Assembly: GCA_018968885.1 (NCBI GenBank)
Contig: JAGWZK010000012.1
Span: 1 to 64,000 of the forward strand
DNA length: 64,000 nucleotides
Reading direction: 5' to 3'
Source: Planctomycetota bacterium
GTDB lineage: Bacteria; Planctomycetota; Phycisphaerae; Phycisphaerales; UBA1924
Position numbers and translations under genes: made by a program
The notes under the pieces: generated by a model
What the model was told of the DNA's origin: nothing
Databases searched by the model: none
The model's input: the letters and a program-made list of their open reading frames with translations, nothing else
Shown: positions 25,255-33,692 of the stretch, in pieces
How positions within the stretch are numbered: the stretch's first letter is position 1
Layout: the number at the start of each line of letters is the position of its first letter

Positions 25255-25260
25255 AGCATA
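25255..25260 (-). promoter_or_regulatory. Candidate -10 box for leaderless peptidase mRNA
   Basis: TATGCT on the minus strand ends exactly 6 bases before the ATG at 25248. No Shine-Dalgarno sequence is present. Confidence 0.5.
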
Positions 25261-25367
25261 CGGATTCCATCCGTTCTCCTCTCATCTTCTCGGTCCTTTA
25301 TCCGTCTCGCCAATTGACTCCCGTGGTAACCTCCTCCTGCCTCCCTCGCCTCCACCAGGAGTTGCTC

Positions 25368-28259
25368 ATGCCGCGATCCAACTTCTCAACCCTGCTCACC
25401 AGCATCCTCATCGCCGCATCGTCCGCCCACGCCCAGATCGATCTCGTCGCCGACCTGCGCACCGGCGCACCCAACACTCAGAACACCGCCAACCCATCGG
25501 GACCCTTCGGCATCCTCCCGACCTCCGCCGGGCCCCTCGCCCTCTTCCCCGCCCCAGATCCCAACTACGGCCGCGTCCTCTGGAAGTCCGATGGCACCAC
25601 CACCGGCACAACCCTCGTCCGCGACTACGGCATCGACAACCTCACCACCCAAAGCCCGCGCGATTTCGTCCTCTACCAGAATCGCCTCTTCTTCACTTCC
25701 AATCTCTTCAATTCCTCTGATCTCTGGATCTGCTCCACCAATGGCACATCCTGCGGCACACGTGTGCACTTCCGCATTCTCTCCGATGGCGGCACAGGCG
25801 GACTCCGCCCAGCCAAGCTCACCGTCATGGGTGATTGGCTCTATTACGTCGGATGGTCCCCCAACGGCAACGCCCAAGGCATCGAACTGCACCGCACCGA
25901 TGGCACCGCCGCTAACACCACCATCGTCGCCGATCTCACTCCCGGCGCGAATGGCACCAGCATCACCACCGTCGTCACCAACGGTTCGCGCCTCTTTCTC
26001 GTCGCCACCGTACCCAACACCATCGGTACCGAACTTTACATTTCCGATGGCTCCACCATCACGCCCGTGGATATCGCCACTGGCGCAGCAAGTTCCAATC
26101 CCGCATCACTTACGATCCTCGGCAGCACCTGCTACTTCACCGCCTCCACGCTCGCCAGCGGCAACGAACTCTGGAAATCCGATGGCACGGTGAATGGCAC
26201 TCTCCTCGCCGCCGATATCATCCCTGGCGCATCCTCATCTCTTCCAACCAACCTTTCCACCCACGATGGCAATCTCTACTTTGCCGCCATGGGCCGCGAT
26301 GCCAACAACGTCAACATCGGCAACGAGCTCTTCGTCTACGACGGCACCGCCGCCACTCTCGTTGCCGACATCTTCCCCGGTTCAAACTCCTCTTCACCCA
26401 CTCGCGTCATCACCCACGGTCCTGATGCCTATTTCTCCGCAATCGATTCTACCTTCTCTTCCCGCCTCTACCGCACTCGCGGCACAGCAGGCACCACCGT
26501 CTCCATCGCTCCCTCGCTCCGCCTCAATCTCTCCGGCGGTGGCGGAGCCACCATTGACATGGCCAGCACCGCCAATGGCGTCGTCTTCCGCGCCCAACCC
26601 AACAACCAGACTCCCTTCTCTATCTGGGTCACCGATGGCACCGTCGGCAACGCCACCAACATCAGCAGCGTCTATCCCAACGGCAGCACCACCAGCGGCA
26701 CTTCCGCCTACATGACTCCTCTCGGCGATGGCCGCGTCATCTTCAGCGGCGCAACCAGCACCATGAATTTCGAACCATGGATCACCGACGGCACCGTCAA
26801 CGGCACTTTCGAACTTCGCGACATCTGGACCACCGCCCAGGGCTCCTCGCCCCAGACCTTCGTCCCCTGGAACGATCAATTCGCGTTCCTCGCCACCGCC
26901 CTCGGCACATATCGCGAGCTCTACGCCACCCAAGGCACACCCAGTTCCACCATCCCACTCCTTGCCATTCCCCCCGGCAACGATGAACGCAATATCTCCA
27001 CCTTCACTCCTTGGTCCGGTGGTGGCGCATTGATCGCCGCATCAAACACCAGCACGCCCTTCCAAGTCCTCAACATTCCCTCCCCCGGCGCGGCCCCCGA
27101 AATTCTCGCCGACAACTTCATCGCCACCAATCTCATCCCCATCAACAACTCCCTCCTCGCCACCGCCCAGAATGGTGTCTACACCGATCTCTACATCCTC
27201 TCCGCCGGCAATCCACCCACATTCCTTGATCCCATCAATCGCCCCCACAGCGTCGGATCCAACACCTCCGTTGAGATGAACGGCTGGCTCTATTTCACCG
27301 GCCAGAATGAATCCGACAACAACCTCTACTGGCTGTGGCGCACCGATGGCACCACCACGCAGCCCATCGTCCGCCTCGCTGTTGGCTCCGACACCGTCAG
27401 TTCCATCTCGCGTATGACTCGCGCTGGCAACCGCCTCTACATGCGCATCACCACCTCATTCACCGGCACCGAACTCTGGACCAGCGATGGCACCGCCCAG
27501 GGCACCCACATTGTCACCGATCTCAACCCCGGCACCGCCAGCGGCATTGTGGCCAACGACTTCCTCTCCGTCGGCGTCCTTGGCGAACGCCTCGTCTTCC
27601 GGGCGGTTCACCCCACCCAAGGTATCGAGCTCTTCATCACCGATGGCACACCCAACGGCACCTACTCCCTCGGCGACATCAACCCCGGCACTGCCAACGG
27701 CAGTTCATGGGCCAGTGGCACAAACCTCCAGGTCGTCGGCACAAAGATCTTCGTCGCAGGCACCAGCCCCGAGTTCGGCTCCGAACTCTGGATGAGCGAC
27801 GGCTCTCCCAATTCCCTCACACGCATCACCGATCTCTTCCCCGGCCCCGAATCGTCCAACCCCTCACGCTTCACCACCGATGGTGAAAAACTCTTCTTCG
27901 TCGCCGAAGGGTGCACCACCGGCAAAGAGCTCTACACCGCCGACACCAATGGCAACATCACTTTGCTTGCCGAAACCCTCCCCGGCCCCGAACACACCTA
28001 CATCCAGCAAACCTTCTGGTTCGGCGGCTCCCTCTACTTCACCCACAATCACCCCACCTTCGGCCGCGAACTCTTTCGCATCCGCACCGCCCCTTGCGCT
28101 GCCGACTTCAACGCCGACGACATCCTTGATCTCTTCGACTACCTCGACTTCGTCGCCGCTTTCGCCGCCAGCGAACCCGCCGCCGATTTCAACCAAGACT
28201 CCGTCATCGACTTCTTCGATTACCTCGATTTCGTCGCGAGCTTTGCCGCTGGCTGCTGA
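25368..28259 (+). CDS. Secreted ELWxxDGT-repeat protein with C-terminal Gly-Cys dockerin
   Basis: A 963-residue exported protein. The signal peptide (about 1-22) ends in SSAHAQ. About 14 repeats follow, built on ELWKSDGTxxGT, a phrase like LVADIxPG and an LYF strand; this ELWxxDGT array should form a beta-propeller-like or solenoid domain. The last ~52 residues are two EF-hand-like dockerin repeats (DFNADDILDLFDYLDF and DFNQDSVIDFFDYLDF), preceded by a Cys and ending in Gly-Cys. This dockerin form is typical of Phycisphaerales surface proteins. AGGAG lies 6 bases before the ATG. It is probably a cell-surface or extracellular protein with unknown ligand. Confidence 0.88.
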   Translation: MPRSNFSTLLTSILIAASSAHAQIDLVADLRTGAPNTQNTANPSGPFGILPTSAGPLALFPAPDPNYGRVLWKSDGTTTGTTLVRDYGIDNLTTQSPRDFVLYQNRLFFTSNLFNSSDLWICSTNGTSCGTRVHFRILSDGGTGGLRPAKLTVMGDWLYYVGWSPNGNAQGIELHRTDGTAANTTIVADLTPGANGTSITTVVTNGSRLFLVATVPNTIGTELYISDGSTITPVDIATGAASSNPASLTILGSTCYFTASTLASGNELWKSDGTVNGTLLAADIIPGASSSLPTNLSTHDGNLYFAAMGRDANNVNIGNELFVYDGTAATLVADIFPGSNSSSPTRVITHGPDAYFSAIDSTFSSRLYRTRGTAGTTVSIAPSLRLNLSGGGGATIDMASTANGVVFRAQPNNQTPFSIWVTDGTVGNATNISSVYPNGSTTSGTSAYMTPLGDGRVIFSGATSTMNFEPWITDGTVNGTFELRDIWTTAQGSSPQTFVPWNDQFAFLATALGTYRELYATQGTPSSTIPLLAIPPGNDERNISTFTPWSGGGALIAASNTSTPFQVLNIPSPGAAPEILADNFIATNLIPINNSLLATAQNGVYTDLYILSAGNPPTFLDPINRPHSVGSNTSVEMNGWLYFTGQNESDNNLYWLWRTDGTTTQPIVRLAVGSDTVSSISRMTRAGNRLYMRITTSFTGTELWTSDGTAQGTHIVTDLNPGTASGIVANDFLSVGVLGERLVFRAVHPTQGIELFITDGTPNGTYSLGDINPGTANGSSWASGTNLQVVGTKIFVAGTSPEFGSELWMSDGSPNSLTRITDLFPGPESSNPSRFTTDGEKLFFVAEGCTTGKELYTADTNGNITLLAETLPGPEHTYIQQTFWFGGSLYFTHNHPTFGRELFRIRTAPCAADFNADDILDLFDYLDFVAAFAASEPAADFNQDSVIDFFDYLDFVASFAAGC

Positions 28260-28264
28260 GAGTG

Positions 28265-28300
28265 TGCGGGCCGCTGAAGTCCCGCAATCTTCAATTTTCT
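28265..28300 (+). terminator. Terminator after the repeat/dockerin gene
   Basis: TGCGGG (28265-28270) pairs with CCCGCA (28281-28286), with a 10-base loop, and a T-rich stretch ending in TTTTCT follows. It is weaker than the other terminators here. Confidence 0.5.
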
Positions 28301-28339
28301 GTGCTTCCCGCGAAGCAATTCCTATCACTCGCTCGCCAA

Positions 28340-28445
28340 TACACTCATCTTATTAACACATAAAGCATTGCCAAATAAGAACTTAAAAGCAAACCATACA
28401 AAAACCTATCCGGCCCCTTGATATACCCGCACAAAAAAATATCCT
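28340..28445 (+). promoter_or_regulatory. AT-rich promoter island with -35/-10 pair
   Basis: This stretch is visibly AT-rich against a GC-rich background. It ends in TTGATA (28418-28423) and TATCCT (28440-28445), spaced 16 bp. The -10 is 6 bases before the ATG at 28452, so the transcript would be leaderless. Confidence 0.55.
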
Positions 28446-28451
28446 GTGCAC

Positions 28452-28940
28452 ATGGTCACACCCTTACAAAATCTAACCGCCGCCGACCGCGAGCTCCTCG
28501 ATCTTGCCATCGAGCGCGATCTCAACCTCCACTCCCTCATCAATCGCACTGCACCTCACCCCTCGCGGCACTCCCTCGTCTCCCTCCTTGAGTGGTTCGC
28601 CCAACCCCACATCAAGGCCGCCGCCACCTTCCTCGTCTCCTCCTACGCCTTCGTCGATGACCTCGCCCAAGACCTCATCCGAAAAGACCTCCGCGAAGGC
28701 CTCAAAAAAGTCTTCGCTCAAACCCTCACCTTCAACAACCTCATCACGCCTACCCCCGAAAACGCCGATCGCGCTCATCGCGCTCTCCGCGAATCCCGCC
28801 TCGTCGCCTCCACTCTCAAACGCCTCAACACCAACCCTCGCCAAAACCGCTCCCACCGAGTCAGGCACCGATTCTCTCCCCACGCCTCACCACCTCGCGC
28901 CTCTTCCCGCCTCTTCTGCACCATCACCCGCGCTCGCTGA
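28452..28940 (+). CDS. Hypothetical helical protein, possibly HTH-type, uncertain C-terminus
   Basis: A 162-residue product. The first ~125 residues look real: a helical, Leu/Ala-rich pattern (AADRELLDLAIERDLNLHSL, LLEWFAQPHIKAAATFLV) that recalls small planctomycete helix-turn-helix proteins. The last ~35 residues are Arg/Ser/Pro-rich and low quality. In the +1 frame a better-looking tail runs on to 29118, so a frameshift near 28840-28870 (a run of A inside CCAAAACC) is possible. I do not recognise the family. The start is set by the -10 box 6 bases upstream. Confidence 0.5.
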   Translation: MVTPLQNLTAADRELLDLAIERDLNLHSLINRTAPHPSRHSLVSLLEWFAQPHIKAAATFLVSSYAFVDDLAQDLIRKDLREGLKKVFAQTLTFNNLITPTPENADRAHRALRESRLVASTLKRLNTNPRQNRSHRVRHRFSPHASPPRASSRLFCTITRAR

Positions 28941-29125
28941 TTCTCCCGATCTCATCGCCACCGCTCTCAATGTCGAACTCTCTTCCCGCTTCACTCGCTC
29001 CCACTCCAGCGGCATCAGCCCTGCCCATCGGCTCGCCTCCGCCGCGGGCGCAGCCCCACCGACCATCCCACCGAGAGCGATAAGGAACTCTAAACCTTTG
29101 ACCACTGAACACACCTGAAGCCGTG

Positions 29126-30106
29126 CTACTTGCTCGAATACCGAATCCACTCCAGGCACAACCCATGCGCTGGCAAAGTCGGCCCGGCAATGCGCCGATC
29201 GCGCTCCGCCATGGCGCGTTCCATCTGCGCGATGGTCATCTTTCCTTTGCCGATCTCGACCAAAGTGCCGCTGATGATGCGGACCATGTTGTAGAGAAAG
29301 CCAGTGCCGGAGACTTCAATGCGGAGCCGTTGGCCCAGGACGAGTTCGGCGTTGGTGCCCTGAGCTTCGGGCAAACGTGCAAAAGCACGGGGACCGGGGG
29401 ATTCGGGTTGGCCATCCAGCAGCACCTCGCAGCGCAGCACAGTGCGAACCGTGTTCTGTCTCCCGTGACCGGCGCTCGCGAATGCCGCAAAATCGTGCGT
29501 GCCGACAAGCATGGTGGCCGCTTGCTGCATGAGCGGGATATCCAGCGGATCAAACACGTGAAGCATGCGCTCGCGCTCGGCAAAAGGGCGATCGCGCCCG
29601 GCGTACACGCGATAGACGTACCCCTTGCTCTCACAATCGCCCACGGGATCGAAGTTACTGCGCACAGCGCGGCAGTCGACGATCTGCACATCGTGAGGCA
29701 GCTTGCCATTGATGGCGCGCAATAGACGGTCGCACCCTCGATCAAGCGGCCAGCCGATTCCCTTCTCGTGCATAGAGGGGTCGTCTGTGGTGGTGAATGC
29801 CGCGACCTGCCCGCGCGCGTGCACTCCCGCATCAGTCCGGCTCGCACCAAACAACTCCACCGGCTCGCGCACCACTTCACGCACCGCGCGCTGCACCACC
29901 GCCTGCACCGTGCGCAGCTCCACCTTCCCCGGCTCAATCGGCGGGTGGATCTCTTCGCACTGAATCTCTGTCGGGCCCATGATGTGATGCGGCGGAATGT
30001 TCAACGCACCACCATCGGCCTGCTTCAATTGAGGTGTGTGCACCTGCCGCTGCCAGCCGCAGAAGTGAGTGCCGTCATACGCGATGGTCAATGCATACCG
30101 CGGCAT
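29126..30106 (-). CDS. truA: tRNA pseudouridine synthase A
   Basis: A 326-residue TruA, which makes pseudouridine at positions 38-40 of tRNA anticodon arms. The catalytic Asp is D92 in ASRTDAGVHARGQ. The C-terminal segment FLYNMVRIISGTLVEIGKGK is the family signature. Between GWQRQ (17-21) and RTVQAVVQ (65-72), where other TruA proteins join directly, there is an insertion of about 43 residues rich in Pro, His and Glu; a shorter one follows near residues 105-125. The ATG overlaps the upstream glycosyltransferase stop (ATGA). Confidence 0.95.
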   Translation of the reverse strand: MPRYALTIAYDGTHFCGWQRQVHTPQLKQADGGALNIPPHHIMGPTEIQCEEIHPPIEPGKVELRTVQAVVQRAVREVVREPVELFGASRTDAGVHARGQVAAFTTTDDPSMHEKGIGWPLDRGCDRLLRAINGKLPHDVQIVDCRAVRSNFDPVGDCESKGYVYRVYAGRDRPFAERERMLHVFDPLDIPLMQQAATMLVGTHDFAAFASAGHGRQNTVRTVLRCEVLLDGQPESPGPRAFARLPEAQGTNAELVLGQRLRIEVSGTGFLYNMVRIISGTLVEIGKGKMTIAQMERAMAERDRRIAGPTLPAHGLCLEWIRYSSK

Positions 30107-31215
30107 CAGTGTGTCACCACCCGCCGCAAGTGCTGTGAAAGTGCCAGCACACGATCCGTCGCCTCGATCACGTGTGCAATTCCGATCCGCGTGATCGCAC
30201 ACTCTTTCGGATGGTCATCCGCCACCAGATGTTTGGGCAGATCCGGATTCGCCACGATCACTTCGTGCGCCACTCCCGGCGGCACTGGTGTCTGTGTCCA
30301 GCGCACATCCGTCGGGCCATACAGCGCAACACATGGAGTGCCAAATCCCAGTGCGAAATATCGCGGTCCAGTGTCATTCGTCACCATCACCGCCGCGTGC
30401 TTCACCAGTGATTTCAGCGATGCGATGGTTCCACCCAGTGCAGGAAGCGCAACGCACCCAGCGCCGGATTCCGTCGAGATATGGTCACACAGCGCGGCTT
30501 CATTCGGTGAACCATTCACCAGCACCGTCAATCCATATCGCTCGCGCAGGTGGCGTGCCACCAGCACAAACCGCTCCGCTGGCCAGCGCTTGGCTTCGTT
30601 GTTTCCACCCGGATTCAAAATCGCATATCCCGATCCGGTTTCAACACCCGCTCGCTGCAGAATGTTCTGCGCCAGTTCATCTCCCTCCGCAGTGGTGCCC
30701 AGTTCGACGAGTTCACCAGTCGGCAAGGGCACCAGCGATCGCGATGCAGTTCCGGGCTTGTCTCCCTTCACCACCTCCAGCAACCGAAAGGCAAGCGTGT
30801 GATACCAGTCAACCGCGGCAATCGGCACTCGCTTGGATTGAATGCTCGCATCCGTCGGCTCATCGATCGGATCCGTCAGCAGCAGTCCTCGCACATCGCG
30901 ATCAAAACCGATCCGCCGCGGAATGCCCGCGATCCGCGCGGTCAGTGCGGTCGAGAACGAATTGGTGAACAGGCAGGCAATGTCGTATCGCCTTGGCCGC
31001 ACTTTCGCCGCCGCAAACTTCGGCCCCATCACCCCCGATGCCCGGGCAATGTGCCATTCATCCAGAAAGGTTGTCCCAGCCAGAACCTCATCAATCCCCG
31101 GCCGCATCAGCCCGCCGATCAGAGCCCCCGGACAGGCGCGGCGGATGATCCGCAATGCCGGAGTCACCATGCACGCATCACCGACCCAGGATGGCATCAC
31201 CAGCAGAATTCGCAC
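30106..31215 (-). CDS. Glycosyltransferase family 9 (heptosyltransferase-like)
   Basis: A 369-residue GT-B enzyme. It starts RILLVMPSWVGDACMVTPALR, the GT9 acceptor-domain signature, and carries NPGGNNEAKRWP and TNDTGPRYFALGFGTPCVALYGPTD in the donor domain, matching ADP-heptose:LPS heptosyltransferases. It should build the inner core of lipopolysaccharide at the cytoplasmic membrane. The GTG at 31215 was chosen because it starts the signature directly; an ATG at 31275 would add 20 residues. Its stop overlaps the truA start. A second GT9 gene lies at 43025. Confidence 0.88.
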   Translation of the reverse strand: MRILLVMPSWVGDACMVTPALRIIRRACPGALIGGLMRPGIDEVLAGTTFLDEWHIARASGVMGPKFAAAKVRPRRYDIACLFTNSFSTALTARIAGIPRRIGFDRDVRGLLLTDPIDEPTDASIQSKRVPIAAVDWYHTLAFRLLEVVKGDKPGTASRSLVPLPTGELVELGTTAEGDELAQNILQRAGVETGSGYAILNPGGNNEAKRWPAERFVLVARHLRERYGLTVLVNGSPNEAALCDHISTESGAGCVALPALGGTIASLKSLVKHAAVMVTNDTGPRYFALGFGTPCVALYGPTDVRWTQTPVPPGVAHEVIVANPDLPKHLVADDHPKECAITRIGIAHVIEATDRVLALSQHLRRVVTH

Positions 31216-31281
31216 CCCGCATTGTTGAAGGGCTGGCACCCGTTGTCGCCGAACCCAGGAAAGCCCGCCAACCATTCGCGC

Positions 31282-32574
31282 ATGGCCACACCCCAATCTG
31301 GAACCCGACCCACCATCGCGACGATCCGCTCGCAGTTCCCCGCACTCGGCCGGGGCACTGTTTTTCTCGATAATGCCGGCGGCTCGCAGTTGCCCGCCAG
31401 TGTCATTGCCGCGGCACGTGAGTACATGATCCACAATTTCGTCCAGACTGGTGCCGATTATGCCGCCAGCCAGCGTGCCACCGAGAATGTGCGGGCCGCG
31501 CACGAGCTGGTCAAGCACTTTGTCAACGGTGGCGGCCCCGAGGGCGCACGCGTGGGGCAGGGCATCGGAGAGGTCATCTTCGGCGCCAGTTCAACCGACC
31601 TGTGTCATCGTCTGGCCAATGCCTATGCCGAGGCCAAAGCCGCTGGCACGCTCGGCTCTCGCAACGAAATCATCGTCGGCACCTATGGACACGAGGCCAA
31701 CATCGGCTGCTGGATGAAGCTCGCGCAACGTGGATTCACCATCCGCGAGTGGCCGTGCGAGATCGATGCGGATGGCACACCACGCCCGCGCATCGACACG
31801 CTCAAGAAATTGCTGAACTCAAACACCCTCCTCGTCGCCTTTGCTCAAGTGAGCAATATTCTGGGTGAGATTTATGACGTCGGTGCCATCACCTCGCTCT
31901 CTCATGATGTCGGTGCCAAGGTAATGGTCGATGGTGTGGCATACGCACCGCACCACGCCCCCGACGTCGCGGCCTGGGGATGCGACTGGTATGTCTACAG
32001 CACCTACAAGGTCTTTGGACCCCACATGGGCGCGATGTTTGGTCGCCACGATGCCTTCGCACCACTCACCGGTCCTAACCATTCATTCATCGCCCGCGAC
32101 TACATGCCCGGCAAATGGGAACCGGGTGGCAGCAACCACGAAAGCTGTGCGATGATCAATGCCTTGTGGCCGTACGTGGCGATCATGGCGGGTGTACCTG
32201 AAAGCACGCCCATGAGTCACGCCGTGTTCAAGGCAGCGTTTGCGCAGATGGCGAAGCTGGAAGATGGATTGATGCGGAAAGTGACGGCGTTTCTTGCCGA
32301 GCGCAACGGTGTGCGCGTGATCGGGCCGCGGACAGTGGATGAGAAACGGGTGTGCATCGCGGCGTTTGTGCGCGAGGGGGTGAGCAGTGCGAGCATCGCC
32401 AAGGCGGTGAACCCCAAGGGGTTCGGCGTGCGCTACGGCAATTTCTACTCGCGGCGATTGTGCGAGCAGTTGGGAATTGATCCGACCGATGGCGTGCTCC
32501 GCATTTCGATGGCGCATTACAACAGCGAAGAAGAGGTCGAGGCGGTATTGAATTCGTTTCGCGAAGTCATCTAG
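31282..32574 (+). CDS. Class V aminotransferase / cysteine desulfurase-like protein
   Basis: A 430-residue PLP enzyme of the cysteine desulfurase-like (VC1184-type) subfamily. It begins FLDNAGGSQLPASV and has ADYAASQRATENVRAAHELV. The PLP-binding lysine is in YSTYKVFGPHMGAMFG, preceded by DGVAYAPHHAPDV. It probably handles sulfur or amino groups, but the subfamily's reaction is not established. The chosen ATG at 31282 is the first that starts in-family; there is no ribosome site. The 3' third of the gene switches from C-ending to G-ending codons. The stop shares CTAG with the convergent gene. Confidence 0.85.
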   Translation: MATPQSGTRPTIATIRSQFPALGRGTVFLDNAGGSQLPASVIAAAREYMIHNFVQTGADYAASQRATENVRAAHELVKHFVNGGGPEGARVGQGIGEVIFGASSTDLCHRLANAYAEAKAAGTLGSRNEIIVGTYGHEANIGCWMKLAQRGFTIREWPCEIDADGTPRPRIDTLKKLLNSNTLLVAFAQVSNILGEIYDVGAITSLSHDVGAKVMVDGVAYAPHHAPDVAAWGCDWYVYSTYKVFGPHMGAMFGRHDAFAPLTGPNHSFIARDYMPGKWEPGGSNHESCAMINALWPYVAIMAGVPESTPMSHAVFKAAFAQMAKLEDGLMRKVTAFLAERNGVRVIGPRTVDEKRVCIAAFVREGVSSASIAKAVNPKGFGVRYGNFYSRRLCEQLGIDPTDGVLRISMAHYNSEEEVEAVLNSFREVI

Positions 32575-33392
32575 TGCTTTGTGTGGGCCAAAAACCACTC
32601 ACCCAGCTTCTGGGTTCTATACGCGGCGTCCCAGGAATTGTGCTGCAGGTCTGGAAAGATGGTGACTTTGGGATCACCACCCGCGGCTTTGACGACGGCG
32701 ACCAGCTTCTCGGTGGCGCTGACGGGAACGACGTTGTCTTTGCCACCATGAAAGGCCCAGATGGGCATGGATTTCAGGGCGTTTCCCACTTCTTCAGTCG
32801 CGGGGCCAAAGCCGCAGACGGGGGCGATGGCGGCGAAGCGGTCGGCGTGCTTGGCGCCGATGGCCCACGTGCCTGCGCCGCCCTGGGAGAGGCCGGTGAG
32901 GTAGATGCGCGAGTCATCGATCTTCCACTCCTTACGCGTCGCATCAAGAGCTGCAAGCACGAGCGCATCGTGATCAAGCCAGAGGGAGTCAAAGTCGGGT
33001 TTCTGTACGCAGACGATGATGAAGGGCCAGCCCTTGTCGTCAAAGAGGGCGGCGGGGATGAGGCCGACGGCGAGTTGCTTCTGGCCATCGGTGCCGCACT
33101 CGCCACGACCATTGAGCATGACTATGCAAGGGGCAGGTTTTGCCAAGTCGAGATCTCGCGGCACATACACGGCGTAGCGGCGAGAGACCTGAGCGCCTTT
33201 GGCTGGGACGGACACTTCGCGAAAGAGGATGCCGCGATCGGAAGATGGCTCGTCAATTGAAGATGGCATCGTGTAATCCGTTGTGGTGTGTGTGAAATGT
33301 GTGTGCCGCTGCGCGGTGCACGCAGCAAGAGTTGTCAGAGCAAGAACGCAGAGTGCGAGGCGGGCAGTGCTTGGGAAAGTGGTTCGGAGCAT
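32571..33392 (-). CDS. Alpha/beta hydrolase lipoprotein (prolyl oligopeptidase/LpqC-type)
   Basis: A 273-residue exported serine hydrolase. The N-terminus is a lipoprotein signal ending LAAC. The nucleophile elbow is GLSQGGAGTW, the acid is in HGGKDNVVP, and the histidine is in LQHNSWD. An oxyanion segment, VMLNGRGECG, precedes them. Relatives include secreted peptidases and feruloyl or polyhydroxybutyrate esterases, so the substrate is open. The ATG at 33392 has TATAAA exactly 6 bases upstream, which is strong support for a leaderless transcript. It is convergent with, and overlaps, the aminotransferase gene. Confidence 0.88.
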   Translation of the reverse strand: MLRTTFPSTARLALCVLALTTLAACTAQRHTHFTHTTTDYTMPSSIDEPSSDRGILFREVSVPAKGAQVSRRYAVYVPRDLDLAKPAPCIVMLNGRGECGTDGQKQLAVGLIPAALFDDKGWPFIIVCVQKPDFDSLWLDHDALVLAALDATRKEWKIDDSRIYLTGLSQGGAGTWAIGAKHADRFAAIAPVCGFGPATEEVGNALKSMPIWAFHGGKDNVVPVSATEKLVAVVKAAGGDPKVTIFPDLQHNSWDAAYRTQKLGEWFLAHTKH

Positions 33393-33398
33393 TTCGTT

Positions 33399-33404
33399 TT
33401 TATA
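33399..33404 (-). promoter_or_regulatory. -10 box for leaderless hydrolase mRNA
   Basis: TATAAA on the minus strand ends 6 bases before the ATG at 33392. It is the closest match to the -10 consensus among the leaderless candidates here. Confidence 0.55.
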
Positions 33405-33466
33405 CCCGAATTGTGAGATTCCACGCATGCGGCGGGGAATGTGAGATCGTCAACGTCCTGCGCGCG

Positions 33467-33692
33467 TTATATGAGCAAAAACAAGTGTTTCATGATTCAA
33501 CTTGAGGATTGGTGCAGAATTGCGAGAGATTTCGGGATTTTCTCTCCCCCTGAATGAAGTGACCCCCGGTTCGGGTCGATCCACTCTTCGGAGAGAAGCA
33601 GCTTGGTAAGGGTCGCCCTGGAGGACGACCCTTGCAAGGCAAATACAAGCCACGGCCTGGAGACGGGGTGTGGCGAGAAAGAAGAGTGAACC
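33467..33692 (+). ncRNA. Candidate structured 5' leader
   Basis: The 300-bp divergent gap holds no gene. It has a TTATAT -10-like box (33467-33472) followed by hairpins in order: GAGAGA/TCTCTC (33524-33529 with 33541-33546), GACCC/GGGTC (33561-33565 with 33573-33577), CTC-TTCG-GAG (33584-33593), AAGGGTCG/CGACCCTT (33608-33615 with 33626-33633, with GGAGGA in the loop), and GCCAC/GTGGC (33649-33653 with 33670-33674). This could be a regulatory leader or a small RNA. It matches no riboswitch class that I can name. Confidence 0.35.

Noticed and set aside
30550..31281. Long in-frame extension upstream of the class V aminotransferase
   Set aside because: The extension is antisense to the GT9 gene, and family homology begins only after the ATG at 31282.
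33584..33601. SRP-RNA-like text (GGAGAGAAGCAGC)
   Set aside because: It resembles the SRP core GGAAGCAGC only in part. The conserved GGAA tetraloop and flanking AGG/CC pairings are missing.
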